This document shows, in pieces, positions 26,886 through 36,556 of a DNA stretch of 64,000 bases. The stretch is from Thomasclavelia spiroformis (GTDB lineage: Bacteria > Bacillota_I > Bacilli_A > Erysipelotrichales > Coprobacillaceae): NCBI GenBank assembly GCA_016901755.1, contig JACJKV010000013.1:1-64000 (forward strand), given 5' to 3'. Numbering within the stretch: position 1 is the stretch's first letter; the number at the start of each line of letters is the position of its first letter. The position numbers were made by a program, and so were the translations under genes. The notes beneath the pieces were generated by a model. That model saw nothing but the letters and a program-made list of their open reading frames with translations, was not told the DNA's origin and searched no databases.

Positions 26886-28708
26886 AGCTGCTCTCCTCCT
26901 GTTAGAATATGCATAAATTCTTCACCAGTAATCGTTTCTTTTTCATATAGATACTGTGCCAGTTCATCTAGCTTATTCCTTTGTTTCTGAAGAATATCCA
27001 AAGCTTTATGATGCTGTTTTTTGACCAGATCAATTACCTTCAGATCAATTTCCCGTTGTGTTTGCGGTGAACAGGTCAAAGAAGCGTCTCCTCCTAAATA
27101 CTGATTATTAACCGTTTCCATAGCTACCATATCGAAATCATCACACATTCCATAACGGGTAATCATGGCTCGTGCCAGTTTAGTTGCCTGTTCAATATCA
27201 TTGGCAGCACCCGTTGTATAAGTTCCAAAAATGAGTTCTTCTGCTGCTCGTCCCCCAGTATATGTTGCAATCTTATTTTCTATTTCTTCATGGCTTAACA
27301 GATATTTATCTCCTGTATCGACCTGCATCGTGTAGCCTATGGCTCCAGAAGTTCGTGGAATAATCGTTATTTTCTGCACGGAAGCGGAATGACTCTGCAT
27401 TGCAGCTACTAAAGCATGTCCAATTTCATGATAAGCGACGATCATCTTTTCATGATTAGACAAAACCGCATTTTTCTTCTGATAGCCAGCTATAACAACT
27501 TCTATGCTTTCTTCCAGATCAGACTGATCAACAATAACACGTCCATTTCTTACCACTCGCAAAGCAGCTTCGTTAATGATATTAGCCAATTCTGCACCTG
27601 AAGCCCCAGCAGCCATACGAGCAATCGCCTGAAAATCAACATTGTTATTCGTTTTTATTTTTTTAGCATGAACTTTTAAAATAGCTTCTCGTCCTTTCAG
27701 ATCAGGCAGTTCTACAGGAACACGACGGTCAAAACGTCCAGGACGGGTAAGTGCTGCATCGAGCGATTCAGGACGGTTGGTCGCTGCCAGAATGATAACA
27801 CCTGTATTTTCTTCAAAACCATCCATTTCTGTAAGCAGCTGGTTTAATGTCTGTTCTCTTTCATCATTACCACCCATATTGGCGTTATTACGTTTTTTTC
27901 CAATAGCATCTATTTCATCAATAAAAACAATATATGGGGCTTTTTCTTTCGCCTGTTTAAACAGATCACGAACTTTTAAAGCTTCCATACCGACAAACAT
28001 TTCAACAAATTCTGATCCTGAAATTGAAAAAAATGGTACATTGGCTTCACCAGCCACCGCTTTAGCCAGCATCGTTTTCCCGGTTCCTGGTGGTCCAACT
28101 AAAAGTATACCTTTAGGCATTGCTGCACCTGCTTCAGTGTATTTTTGTGGATTATGCAGATAGTCAACAATTTCTGCCAGGTTTTCTTTAGCTTCATCTT
28201 CACCAGCTACATCTTCAAAGCGAATTCCTTTGGTCGATTGTACATAAACCTTTGCATGACTTTTCCCCAGACCAAATGCCATTGAGTTTTTACCACCTAT
28301 CTGATTCATGATTTTTTTATTCATATATCTGCCTAAGGCAATAAAAATCACCAATGGTACAATATAAGTCAGCAGAAAACTCCAAAGCGGAGATAATGGT
28401 TCATCAATATCACGAGTAAAATTAGCCCCTGATTCATACAGTCTTTGTGTTAACGTATGATCATCCATCAGACCAGTTTTATAGATCTTGGTCTGATCTT
28501 TATCTGTAAACAGAATCTGAGTATCATCGACTTCTACAACACCAATATCCTTTTCTTCTATCATTTCCATAAAAACATCATAATCAACTTCTGTCACCTG
28601 ATGTTGAGAAATAATCGGTGTAATAACAAGATTAAATAATATAATCACCAGTAAAACAATCCCATAATAATAAATAAGTGGTTTCTTTGGCGATTTGACT
28701 TCTTTCAT
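26882..28708 (-). CDS. ftsH: ATP-dependent zinc metalloprotease FtsH
   Basis: A 608-residue membrane AAA protease that degrades misfolded or short-lived membrane proteins. Two membrane helices bracket an N-terminal extracytoplasmic domain (residues about 12-120), followed by the AAA module with Walker A GPPGTGKT near 205, Walker [12 protein letters not shown] and a second region of homology, then the zinc site HEIGH near 428. GGAGAG precedes the start. It is somewhat shorter at the C-terminus than the housekeeping FtsH of many Firmicutes, so a second copy elsewhere is possible. Confidence 0.96.
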   Translation of the reverse strand: MKEVKSPKKPLIYYYGIVLLVIILFNLVITPIISQHQVTEVDYDVFMEMIEEKDIGVVEVDDTQILFTDKDQTKIYKTGLMDDHTLTQRLYESGANFTRDIDEPLSPLWSFLLTYIVPLVIFIALGRYMNKKIMNQIGGKNSMAFGLGKSHAKVYVQSTKGIRFEDVAGEDEAKENLAEIVDYLHNPQKYTEAGAAMPKGILLVGPPGTGKTMLAKAVAGEANVPFFSISGSEFVEMFVGMEALKVRDLFKQAKEKAPYIVFIDEIDAIGKKRNNANMGGNDEREQTLNQLLTEMDGFEENTGVIILAATNRPESLDAALTRPGRFDRRVPVELPDLKGREAILKVHAKKIKTNNNVDFQAIARMAAGASGAELANIINEAALRVVRNGRVIVDQSDLEESIEVVIAGYQKKNAVLSNHEKMIVAYHEIGHALVAAMQSHSASVQKITIIPRTSGAIGYTMQVDTGDKYLLSHEEIENKIATYTGGRAAEELIFGTYTTGAANDIEQATKLARAMITRYGMCDDFDMVAMETVNNQYLGGDASLTCSPQTQREIDLKVIDLVKKQHHKALDILQKQRNKLDELAQYLYEKETITGEEFMHILTGGEQL

Positions 28709-28799
28709 GATATATTCTCTCCTTTTAAACTATTCTCTATATTAATTTTAATATCTCATTATTTCAGGGACAATTATCATATTTTTAATAGTGTATAGA

Positions 28800-28830
28800 C
28801 AAAAATCCCAAAGTGTAAAATACTTTGGGA
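28800..28830 (-). terminator. Terminator after the TetR-type pseudogene
   Basis: TCCCAAAGT and ACTTTGGGA pair around seven bases; on the minus strand a TTTTT run follows. Confidence 0.8.
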
Positions 28831-28839
28831 CAGCTAAAC

Positions 28840-29362
28840 TTATAATTGTGGGGGAATACCTTCCATCAGCAGACGATAAATCGTATGAACGATCTGATCC
28901 AGATTTCTGGTATCCTGTTCATTCCATTCCAGCAGTAAAGCAAAAATAGCCAGACTGTGATAACGAATGATTACTTTCACCTCACCGACACTGCAGTATT
29001 CATAGTAGCCTTTCTTTTGGGCAACGGCAAAAAAAAACTGTTTAATATATTTTCTTAATAACAGTTCTATTTCATCACGATATGTACTATTCATGCTTTT
29101 TTGCATATAAGGAACAAACTGAATCGCAGTTACAAAAAAGCAGCGCAATGCTTCTTCACCATCGGTTTGACTTAATATCTGAGATAACATCTGTTGAGTC
29201 CTTTTTCCAGGATCCAGCGAAAAAGTTCAGTTATATCAGCAAAATGATAATAAAAAGTCTGACGCGTAATTTGACATTTATCAACAATATCTTTCACTGT
29301 CAGTTTTTGACCTTATCATCAAGCAGCAATGATAAAGCACCTTGAGCTATCGTTTCTTTCAT
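28840..29362 (-). pseudogene. TetR-family regulator broken by two frameshifts
   Basis: Read on the minus strand, an ATG at 29362 begins MKETIAQGALSLL; the frame then shifts near 29310 (GTCAAAAACTG), after which comes a clear TetR helix-turn-helix, KLTVKDIVDKCQITRQTFYYHF. It shifts again near 29208 (GGAAAAAGG) into the intact C-terminal half (TQQMLSQILSQ and on to 28840). Both breaks lie at A5 runs, so either the gene is decaying or these are homopolymer sequencing errors. The layout resembles DhaS-like TetR regulators. Alone, the C-terminal ORF of 116 residues lacks the DNA-binding part. Its target is unknown; adhE is the upstream neighbour. Confidence 0.75.
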
Positions 29363-29434
29363 ATTTTTATTGTCATGACTATCTCATCTCCAGTACATAT
29401 TATCATTATAATTTTTTTTAAATGCTGAAACAAT

Positions 29435-29472
29435 AAAAAAGAGTACCCGTTCAATGACAGGTACCCTCTTCA
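29435..29472 (-). terminator. Terminator of adhE
   Basis: On the minus strand AAGAGGGTACC and GGGTACTCTT pair around an 11-base loop and are followed by TTTTTTATT. Confidence 0.85.
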
Positions 29473-29485
29473 ATCTTATACATTA

Positions 29486-32131
29486 TTATTTTTCAAATTT
29501 ATTTTTGTAATCATAGATAGTGTGTAAGATCTGTTCCATATCTTTAACCATAGGCATTCTAGGGTTAGCTGGAGTACATTGATCTTCGTAAGCGTTCATT
29601 GCAATTCTATGAATTGATTCTTCCCAAGCTGCTTTATCAATACCTTGAGACTGAACGTTAGAAGCTACACCTACTTTATAGCATAATTCTTCACATGCAT
29701 CAGCGAACATCTGCACACCTTCAGCAGGAGTTTTTGGATTTAATCCGATTAATTGTGCTAATTCCATGTATTTAACATCTGCTTTATAGTTTTCAATTTT
29801 TGGCCAGATATTTAATTTAGTAGGAATTGTTCCGTTATATCTAATAACGTGTGGTAATAAGATACCATTTGTTCTACCATGAGGAATATGCCATTCTCCA
29901 CCAATCTTATGAGCCATTGAGTGGTTCATTCCTAAGAAGGCATTAGCGAAAGCCATACCAGCAATAGTCGCTGCATTATGCATTTTTTCTCTAGCTAATG
30001 GAGTTCCTTTAGTAACAGATTCTTCTAAGTAATCAAATACTAATTTAACAGCCTGTTTAGCCCATCCATCAGTAAAGTCTGAAGCTAAGATTGAAACATA
30101 AGCTTCAACCGCATGAGTTAATACGTCAATTCCGGTATCAGCTGCAATAGCACCTGGTAAAGTCATAACGAATTCAGGGTCAACGATAGCAACAGTTGGA
30201 GTTAATGCATAGTCAGTTAATGGATATTTCTTATTGCATGAAGTATCAGTAATAACGGCAAATGGAGTTACTTCTGAACCTGTACCTGAAGTTGTTGGGA
30301 TACAGATCATTTTTGCTTTCTTTCCTAATTCAGGGAATTTGAAAGCACGTTTTCTGATATCCATGAATTTCTGTTTGATGTCATCGAAGTTAACTTCTGG
30401 GTTTTCATACATTAACCACATAACTTTAGCGGCATCCATTGAAGAACCTCCACCTAAAGCGATGATAACATCTGGCTGGAATTTATTCATTAATGCTAAA
30501 CCAGCTTTAACTGTATTTAATGATGGATCTGGTTCAACATCGAAGAATAATTCGATATCAACTTCATTACGTCTTCTTCTGATAACATTTTCAATTTTTT
30601 CTACATAACCAAGATTGTACATTCCTCTGTCTGTAACAATCATGACTTTTTCCATTTCTTTCATATCTCGTAAGTATCTAATTGAATTTCTTTCAAAGTA
30701 GATCTTTGGAGGAAGTTTAACCCATTGCATATTATTATTACGTCTCCCTATTCTCTTGATATTGATTAAGTTGACAGCACTTACGTTGTTAGATACTGAG
30801 TTATGTCCATAAGAACCACAACCTAATGTTAATGATGGAATGAATGCATTGTAAACTGATCCAATACCACCGAATGTAGATGGAGCATTTTCGATAATAC
30901 GAATAGCTTTAACTGCATGACCAAATACTTTAGAAATTTCATGATCTTGAGTATGGATAGCTGCAGAGTGTCCTAAACCGTTAAATTCAACCATAGCTGC
31001 TGATTTAGCGATACCATCTTCAGTACTTTTAGCTTTTAATACAGCTAATACTGGAGATAATTTTTCTCTTGTCAATGGTTCATTTGGACCAACTTCCTGA
31101 CATTCAGCACAGATGATCTGTGTTTCTTCAGGAACATTGATTCCAGCCTGTTGTGCGATCCATGTAGCTGGTTTACCAACAACATTAGGATTCAGCTTAG
31201 CTTCATTGACTTTATCACTATAAGCTTCTGCTCCAAACATGAATTTTTCAAGTTTTGCTTTTTCTTCTTTATTTACAAAATAAACATGGAATCTCTTAAT
31301 TTCTTTAATGAAATCATTGTAAATTTCATGATCAACGATAGCAGCCTGTTCTGAAGCACAGATCATACCATTGTCGAATGATTTTGATAATACGATATCA
31401 TTTACTGCTCTTGGTAATACGCATGTTTTTTCAACATATGCAGGTACGTTTCCGGCACCTACACCTAATGCTGGTTTACCACATGAGTAAGCTGCTGCAA
31501 CCATGGCATTTCCACCGGTTGCTAAGATCGTAGCAACTCCAGGATGTTTCATTAATGCACTTGTTGCATACATTGATTTAATTGTTAACCATTGAATACA
31601 GTTTTCTGGAGCCCCAGCAGCAATAGCTGCATCTCTCATTACGATTGCGGCCTGTTTTGAACATTCATGAGCACTTGGATGGAATGAGAAAATGATTGGG
31701 TTTCTTGTTTTTAATGCGATCAATGATTTAAAGATAACTGTTGAAGTTGGGTTAGTTGTTGGAACGATCCCACAAACAACACCTACTGGTTCAGCAATTT
31801 CAGTAACACCAGTTAATGGGTCTTCGCTGATGATACCAACTGTTTTTAAATGACGTAAGTTATTTGTTACATATTCGCAGGCAAATAAGTTTTTAACTGC
31901 TTTATCTTCAAATACTCCACGACCAGTTTCATTAACTGCAGCTTCTGCCAGAATACCATGATGGTCTAATCCAGCAACAGAACATTTTGCAACAATATAG
32001 TCAACTTGTTCTTGAGTGAAATCTTCAAATTCTTCTAAAGCTTTTAACGCTTTATTGACAAGATCATCAACATGAGCATCAGTTTCTGCTTCTGTTGGTG
32101 CAACTTGTTGTACAGGTTTTTTTTCTGCCAT
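29486..32131 (-). CDS. adhE: Bifunctional acetaldehyde-CoA/alcohol dehydrogenase
   Basis: An 881-residue fusion enzyme that reduces acetyl-CoA to ethanol in two NADH-dependent steps. The N-terminal aldehyde dehydrogenase has its catalytic Cys in FDNGMICASEQ, and the C-terminal iron alcohol dehydrogenase has GGGSSMDAAK and the metal ligands in HSMAHKIGG...HG. I chose the ATG at 32131 because GGAGG precedes it; the open frame runs 75 bases further without a site. It regenerates NAD in anaerobic fermentation and forms filaments (spirosomes) in relatives. Codon use suggests high expression. Confidence 0.97.
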   Translation of the reverse strand: MAEKKPVQQVAPTEAETDAHVDDLVNKALKALEEFEDFTQEQVDYIVAKCSVAGLDHHGILAEAAVNETGRGVFEDKAVKNLFACEYVTNNLRHLKTVGIISEDPLTGVTEIAEPVGVVCGIVPTTNPTSTVIFKSLIALKTRNPIIFSFHPSAHECSKQAAIVMRDAAIAAGAPENCIQWLTIKSMYATSALMKHPGVATILATGGNAMVAAAYSCGKPALGVGAGNVPAYVEKTCVLPRAVNDIVLSKSFDNGMICASEQAAIVDHEIYNDFIKEIKRFHVYFVNKEEKAKLEKFMFGAEAYSDKVNEAKLNPNVVGKPATWIAQQAGINVPEETQIICAECQEVGPNEPLTREKLSPVLAVLKAKSTEDGIAKSAAMVEFNGLGHSAAIHTQDHEISKVFGHAVKAIRIIENAPSTFGGIGSVYNAFIPSLTLGCGSYGHNSVSNNVSAVNLINIKRIGRRNNNMQWVKLPPKIYFERNSIRYLRDMKEMEKVMIVTDRGMYNLGYVEKIENVIRRRRNEVDIELFFDVEPDPSLNTVKAGLALMNKFQPDVIIALGGGSSMDAAKVMWLMYENPEVNFDDIKQKFMDIRKRAFKFPELGKKAKMICIPTTSGTGSEVTPFAVITDTSCNKKYPLTDYALTPTVAIVDPEFVMTLPGAIAADTGIDVLTHAVEAYVSILASDFTDGWAKQAVKLVFDYLEESVTKGTPLAREKMHNAATIAGMAFANAFLGMNHSMAHKIGGEWHIPHGRTNGILLPHVIRYNGTIPTKLNIWPKIENYKADVKYMELAQLIGLNPKTPAEGVQMFADACEELCYKVGVASNVQSQGIDKAAWEESIHRIAMNAYEDQCTPANPRMPMVKDMEQILHTIYDYKNKFEK

Positions 32132-32174
32132 TTTTGTTCCTCCATTTTTTTGTGAAATTTTTAATTTGTACACG

Positions 32175-32207
32175 CATATAGTACATGAAACGATTATAAA
32201 AAACAAG
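32175..32207 (-). promoter_or_regulatory. Probable adhE promoter
   Basis: On the minus strand TTGTTT, a 17-base spacer and TACTAT lie about 45-75 bases before the adhE start. A TATAAT within the spacer could be an alternative -10 box, so the exact start is uncertain. Confidence 0.45.
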
Positions 32208-32249
32208 CAATATTATCGCATTTTGTGAAAAAAAAAACTTATTTTTTCA

Positions 32250-32284
32250 GGTAACCGTTTTCAATTTTTGAGAAAGCGTTTCCA
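32250..32284. promoter_or_regulatory. Tandem cre-like (CcpA) sites upstream of adhE
   Basis: TGAAAACGGTTACC (minus strand, 32263-32250) matches 12 of 14 and AGAAAGCGTTTCCA (plus, 32271-32284) matches 13 of 14 positions of the cre consensus TGWAARCGYTWNCW. Both lie upstream of the probable promoter, a position compatible with CcpA activation. They also follow the stop of the phosphodiesterase gene. Confidence 0.5.
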
Positions 32285-32289
32285 TTTTT

Positions 32290-33003
32290 TTACCCAATCT
32301 TTTCAACTTTCAGTTCTTTAAAATTTTTATTCGCAATAACCATATTCACCCCATGTTCCTTTAAATACAAATAGCGAAAACGATTGCTGACATCCCATGC
32401 GTTGATATCGAGATGACAGCGTTGAAATACTGCTATTTCATCTTCATCCAGAAAACATTCTTTGACATGAACATGAAACCCTTCATTTAAGCAGATTTGC
32501 TTATTGACTTCATAATTGTCTTCAAACAAATAGCCAAGATACAGCGACTGATCCAACTGTCTTAAATGATACAAAGAAGGTAAATAGAAGCTGGAAAACA
32601 CAACCTGATCAAGCATTTCCATTTCTTTGACCAGCTGATAGACTTTCTGTTCAATTTGCGGATAAGCTATTTTATTGGTTTTCACTTCTATATTAATGAT
32701 GATCTTTTTTCCCTGACACAAAGCCAGCAGTTGTTTCAGCAACGGGATTTTCTGACCTGGATAGCTGCTTTTATATCCAAAGTCAAACTGCATAAGCTGC
32801 TTATAAGTATAGTCTTTGATGTAACCTCGTCCATTACTGGTACGGTTGATCTTTTCATCATGGCATAACACCAGCTGTCCATCTTTGCTTAGATGCACAT
32901 CGGTTTCAATGCCATCAAACCCATGTTCAATGGCTTTTTCAAAAGCCAGCATTGTATTTTCGGGAAAGCGATCACTATATCCTCGATGTCCTAAAATTAA
33001 CAT
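32290..33003 (-). CDS. Glycerophosphodiester phosphodiesterase
   Basis: A 237-residue GDPD-family enzyme hydrolysing glycerophosphodiesters to glycerol 3-phosphate and an alcohol. The signature is complete: GHRGYSDRFPENT near residue 5, ETDVHLSKDGQLVLCHD near 40 and a later EVK (about 100). No signal peptide is present, so it acts in the cytoplasm like UgpQ. AAGGAGG precedes the start. It is a single gene next to the exchanger gene. Confidence 0.93.
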   Translation of the reverse strand: MLILGHRGYSDRFPENTMLAFEKAIEHGFDGIETDVHLSKDGQLVLCHDEKINRTSNGRGYIKDYTYKQLMQFDFGYKSSYPGQKIPLLKQLLALCQGKKIIINIEVKTNKIAYPQIEQKVYQLVKEMEMLDQVVFSSFYLPSLYHLRQLDQSLYLGYLFEDNYEVNKQICLNEGFHVHVKECFLDEDEIAVFQRCHLDINAWDVSNRFRYLYLKEHGVNMVIANKNFKELKVEKIG

Positions 33004-33053
33004 GATGATATCCTCCTTACCTTCATTCTACTAAAAAAATGCATTCAGGGAAA

Positions 33054-33977
33054 CTACATTATTAAAATAAAATAGGCCCCATAAAGCAACAGCATGACCA
33101 GTGCTCCAATGCGACGTAAATAATAATTTCTGTCTATAAAACCATATAAAACCATCAAGGCAATAATAGCAACAATTCCATCGACAATAAAACGATCATT
33201 AAAAGGAATCTGCCCTTTCAGCAGCACCGACATTCCTAAGATAAACAGAATATTAAAAATATTGCTGCCAATAATATTACCTACGCTTAGATCATCATTC
33301 TGTTTCCAGGCTGCCACCAGTGATGTCACCAGTTCTGGCAATGAAGTTCCAAAAGCAACAACGGTTAACCCTATGACCCTTTTCGATACGCCTAAAGCCA
33401 GGGCAATCTGTTCTGCAGCATTGATCGTTAACTGACTGCCAGCTAAAATACCTGTTATGCCCACGATCAGCAAGATCATGATTCTGGCAAAAGAATGAAC
33501 CATCATTCCTTGGTTATCTTCATTCTGGCTTTTTGCCATATAAATCAGATAAATAAAAAACAGCCCAAAACACAAAAGCAGAATCAGACCATCCAAGCGA
33601 TTTAACGACTGATCCCATTTGGCCAAAATCAGCATAAGTAAAGTTATCACTAAAACAAAAGGAATTTCATAGTTATATGTTGTTTTCTTAACCTTAAGCT
33701 TCGTTATTAAACCAACGATTCCTAAGATGACTAAAACATTAATGATATTACTGCCAATGATATTGCCAATCGCCAGATCATTGCTGTTTTTTAAAGCTGA
33801 AGTTATCGAAATAGCAGCTTCCGGGGCACTGGTTCCAAAAGCCACGATCGTTAAACCGATGACAATCTGGGGGATGTGAAAACGCCCAGCCAAATGACTG
33901 GCTCCTTCTACAAACCAGTCAGCACCTTTCATCAGTAAAATAAACCCTATGATCAGTATCCATATTTCCAGTAACAT
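33054..33977 (-). CDS. Calcium/sodium exchanger family protein (YrbG-like)
   Basis: A 307-residue membrane protein with about ten helices in two inverted halves. Each half carries the alpha-repeat of the CaCA family: VAFGTSAPEAAIS...GNIIGSNIINVL and VAFGTSLPELVTS...GNIIGSNIFNIL. The conserved acidic residues in both repeats bind the cation. It probably exports Ca2+ (or K+) in exchange for Na+ or H+. GGGAGG precedes the start. Confidence 0.92.
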   Translation of the reverse strand: MLLEIWILIIGFILLMKGADWFVEGASHLAGRFHIPQIVIGLTIVAFGTSAPEAAISITSALKNSNDLAIGNIIGSNIINVLVILGIVGLITKLKVKKTTYNYEIPFVLVITLLMLILAKWDQSLNRLDGLILLLCFGLFFIYLIYMAKSQNEDNQGMMVHSFARIMILLIVGITGILAGSQLTINAAEQIALALGVSKRVIGLTVVAFGTSLPELVTSLVAAWKQNDDLSVGNIIGSNIFNILFILGMSVLLKGQIPFNDRFIVDGIVAIIALMVLYGFIDRNYYLRRIGALVMLLLYGAYFILIM

Positions 33978-34047
33978 ATATACCTCCCTATCAAAAAAGA
34001 CAAGTTTTTCTGTTTCAAACCTGTCTTTGGTATATATGTATTAAATT

Positions 34048-34854
34048 TTATTCGTTTTTATACGTAATAAGCTTTTTATTTTGCAGCCATGATGTAATTC
34101 CATCATTTTCTACCGCATCACAAATCTCATCTGCTGCCGCTAACGCTTCTGGCATGGCATTTTTCATAGCGACGCCAATTCCTGCGCTTTGCAGCATTTC
34201 AACATCATTTCGACCATCTCCAAAAGCAATCGTATCGGCCATATCCTGATTTAGTGCTGCAACGATCTTAGCAATTCCCAAAGCTTTAGAAACACCTCTT
34301 AAAGTCAGATCAAATGAATATTCACTCTGATGACGCTGAACATCAAAATAAGGAGACAAACGTTCGATCATAGCAGGAATATCTGCTTTATTTTTTACAA
34401 CGACCATCCCAATATAGGTTTCAATCTGCTCTGGATCAAAGTCATCAATGATCGTTTCTGGTTTCATTCCCCAGTTTCTGGCAAATTCTTTGTGACGGGG
34501 ATCATTTCTGTCAGCCACATATATTTTATCATTAGCTTCAAAATAGTAATTAATTTCCATCTCTTTTGCCAGCTGCATCGTTGCTTTGATCGCCTGGGCT
34601 GGAACCACTGCTTTAAAAATCGGTTTTTTCTGATATTCTACATAACCCCCATTGCAGGTAACATAACCATCAAAAGGATAAAAATAGACTCCTTCAGTAA
34701 TAAAACACTGACATCTTCCTGTTGCCAGAAAGACATGATGACCATTGGCTTTCAGTTCATCCAATGATCTTTGATTAGCTGGTGATATGGCATAAATCCC
34801 TTTATGACATTCAATCAAGGTTCCATCGATATCAAAAAATAATAATTTGCTCAT
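34048..34854 (-). CDS. HAD-IIB (Cof-like) phosphatase
   Basis: A 268-residue cytoplasmic haloacid dehalogenase-type phosphatase. Motif I is FFDIDGTLIE at the N-terminus, motif II lies in ATGR and motif IV in FGDGRNDVEML, with a C2B cap between. Such enzymes dephosphorylate sugar phosphates, nucleotides or flavin precursors; the substrate cannot be read from the sequence. The ATG at 34854 has GGGGGA upstream. It follows nusG in the same direction, past a terminator. Confidence 0.9.
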   Translation of the reverse strand: MSKLLFFDIDGTLIECHKGIYAISPANQRSLDELKANGHHVFLATGRCQCFITEGVYFYPFDGYVTCNGGYVEYQKKPIFKAVVPAQAIKATMQLAKEMEINYYFEANDKIYVADRNDPRHKEFARNWGMKPETIIDDFDPEQIETYIGMVVVKNKADIPAMIERLSPYFDVQRHQSEYSFDLTLRGVSKALGIAKIVAALNQDMADTIAFGDGRNDVEMLQSAGIGVAMKNAMPEALAAADEICDAVENDGITSWLQNKKLITYKNE

Positions 34855-34871
34855 ATTTTTCCCCCTATAAC

Positions 34872-34900
34872 AAAAAGACAAATGAACGCTCATTTGTCTT
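34872..34900 (-). terminator. Terminator after nusG
   Basis: AAGACAAATGA and TCATTTGTCTT pair around ACGC; on the minus strand a TTTTTG run follows. It overlaps the nusG stop. Confidence 0.85.
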
Positions 34901-35450
34901 ATCCTGCTTTTTCCAAGGCTGTTAATTCAATTTCCATAGGTGTTAAATTACCTAAGAAATCGATCAGTACTTTAGCTGTTTCTTTTTCCAGATCAATAGA
35001 GTCAACAGTTCCGCTTTTTCCAGCAAATGGACCAGAAATAACGTTGACTTCATCACCTTTTTCATAATCTACTTCTACACCTGTACTAATCCCCATTTTC
35101 TTTAAAATAGGATCTAATTCATGTTTCTGTAATGGGAAAGGTTTTGCCCCTCCACCAGATGAACCAATAAATCCAGTAACGCCTGATGTATTACGCACGA
35201 CATACCATGCTTCGTCTGTCATGATCATTTCTACCAGGACATATCCTGGGAACATATTTGTGACTTTGTTGATTTTTTTACCGTCTTTAATGACTGTTTC
35301 GACATGTTCTGGAATAACGATATTAAACAGACAGTCCTGTAATCCCATAGATTCAACACGTTTTTCCAGGTTTTCTTTAACTTTATTTTCATGACCTGAG
35401 TATGTATTGACTACATACCATTGTCTTCCTTCATCATTCATTCCTGCCAT
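34899..35450 (-). CDS. nusG: Transcription termination/antitermination factor NusG
   Basis: A 183-residue NusG with the N-terminal NGN domain (QWYVVNTYSGHENKVKENL) and a C-terminal KOW domain (GDEVNVISGPFAGKSG). It binds RNA polymerase and affects pausing, termination and coupling to translation. It begins directly after secE (two bases). The start could be residue 1 or the Met at residue 4. The order rpmG-secE-nusG is the conserved Firmicute arrangement, but rplK/rplA do not follow here. Confidence 0.97.
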   Translation of the reverse strand: MAGMNDEGRQWYVVNTYSGHENKVKENLEKRVESMGLQDCLFNIVIPEHVETVIKDGKKINKVTNMFPGYVLVEMIMTDEAWYVVRNTSGVTGFIGSSGGGAKPFPLQKHELDPILKKMGISTGVEVDYEKGDEVNVISGPFAGKSGTVDSIDLEKETAKVLIDFLGNLTPMEIELTALEKAG

Positions 35451-35452
35451 AA

Positions 35453-35698
35453 TTAATCCATCCCCAATGCTTTCAATATAAATGCAATCACGGCATCTCC
35501 TCCAAAGAAGAATAATCCCATGATAAATGTAAACAATAATACTGTAGCTGAATTATTAAACAATTCTTTTTTTGTCAGCCAATGAACATTTTTAATTTCA
35601 GATCTGATTCCTTTTAAATTAAACCATTCTCTGAATCTCAGTTCCTGATCATTATTTTCAACGACTGTTTCTTTTTCTTTAACTTTCTTTTTGAACAT
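35453..35698 (-). CDS. secE: Preprotein translocase subunit SecE
   Basis: An 81-residue subunit of the SecYEG channel. A charged N-terminal region is followed by the conserved WLTKKELFNNSATVLLFT segment and a single membrane helix near the C-terminus. The ATG at 35698 has GGAGG seven bases upstream; the frame extends two codons to a TTG inside that spacer. Its last codons adjoin nusG. Confidence 0.95.
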   Translation of the reverse strand: MFKKKVKEKETVVENNDQELRFREWFNLKGIRSEIKNVHWLTKKELFNNSATVLLFTFIMGLFFFGGDAVIAFILKALGMD

Positions 35699-35710
35699 GA
35701 ACAAGCCTCC

Positions 35711-35860
35711 TTATTTCGTTTCTTTATGCAAAGTATGTTTACCACAACGTTTACAGTACTTTCTTAATTCCAGTCTTTCGACATTAGTTCTTTTATTTTT
35801 AGTTATCGTATAGTTTCTCGATAAGCATTCACTACACACTAATATTACTTTTTGTTTCAT
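35711..35860 (-). CDS. rpmG: 50S ribosomal protein L33
   Basis: A 49-residue ribosomal protein with four zinc-binding cysteines in CSEC and CKRC, i.e. the Zn-containing form. The start at 35860 ([11 protein letters not shown]) is the family start and follows GAGTGA; the longer open frame is untranslated. A 12-base gap separates its stop from secE. Confidence 0.95.
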   Translation of the reverse strand: MKQKVILVCSECLSRNYTITKNKRTNVERLELRKYCKRCGKHTLHKETK

Positions 35861-35971
35861 ATAATCACTCATTTCTATGCCACTATAATTTAGCATAAAA
35901 GTAGCTTATAGTCAATGTTATTTCCTTTTTGCCCCAGTATATCGATAAAAAAAGATAAGTGTGCAAAACAC

Positions 35972-36544
35972 TTACACACTTTTTGACTTCATCAGTTTTT
36001 TTTGAATGCGATATTTAGCATTATAAATTTTCTTGACATCTACCTGCATCATTTCAGCAATCTCATCAAAACGATACCCCGCAACCAGATAATCAAAGAC
36101 CTGTTTTTCAAATTGTGAACCATTTTTTACGATCTGCCGTTGATAAGCAAGCAGTTTTTCTTTGACTTTCATTTGAACATCAGGCAAATACTGCTCACCT
36201 GTATCTTTCAGGACATGTCCCTGCATGATTTCACTTAATGATACCAGCTTATCATAAGGAACATGTTTTTGCAGTCGGACATATCTGATTGCTGAATGCA
36301 TCGCATCTTTGATGGCATATGAAAAATACGTCGACATTTTGGTATTCATATCAAAACGATAACGATCCAGCATTTTATTAAAAGCAATCAGTGCAATCTG
36401 AACATAATCCTCCTGCAGGATTTCATGACTGCCGCGATACTTTACAGCAAAATATTTTTCTATGATATACTTATATTTTTTCAGCAGCAGATCATAGGCT
36501 TCCTGTGAACCCAGATGATACAGATAAATGAGTTCCTGATCCAT
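35972..36544 (-). CDS. sigH: RNA polymerase sigma factor, SigH-like
   Basis: A 190-residue sigma-70 family protein. Region 2 lies at residues about 10-90 (YVQIALIAFNKMLDRYRFD...FSYAIKDAMHSAIR) and a region 4 helix-turn-helix near the C-terminus (YRFDEIAEMMQVDVKKIYNAKYRIQKKL). Its place just upstream of rpmG-secE-nusG matches sigH (spo0H), which starts sporulation gene expression in Bacillus, although the sequence is divergent. AAAGGAGGG precedes the start. Confidence 0.82.
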   Translation of the reverse strand: MDQELIYLYHLGSQEAYDLLLKKYKYIIEKYFAVKYRGSHEILQEDYVQIALIAFNKMLDRYRFDMNTKMSTYFSYAIKDAMHSAIRYVRLQKHVPYDKLVSLSEIMQGHVLKDTGEQYLPDVQMKVKEKLLAYQRQIVKNGSQFEKQVFDYLVAGYRFDEIAEMMQVDVKKIYNAKYRIQKKLMKSKSV

Positions 36545-36556
36545 AATTTCCCTCCT

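Noticed and set aside
26900-28700. Plus-strand ORFs inside ftsH, adhE and others
   Set aside because: They are antisense shadows of strongly conserved genes, with no ribosome sites.
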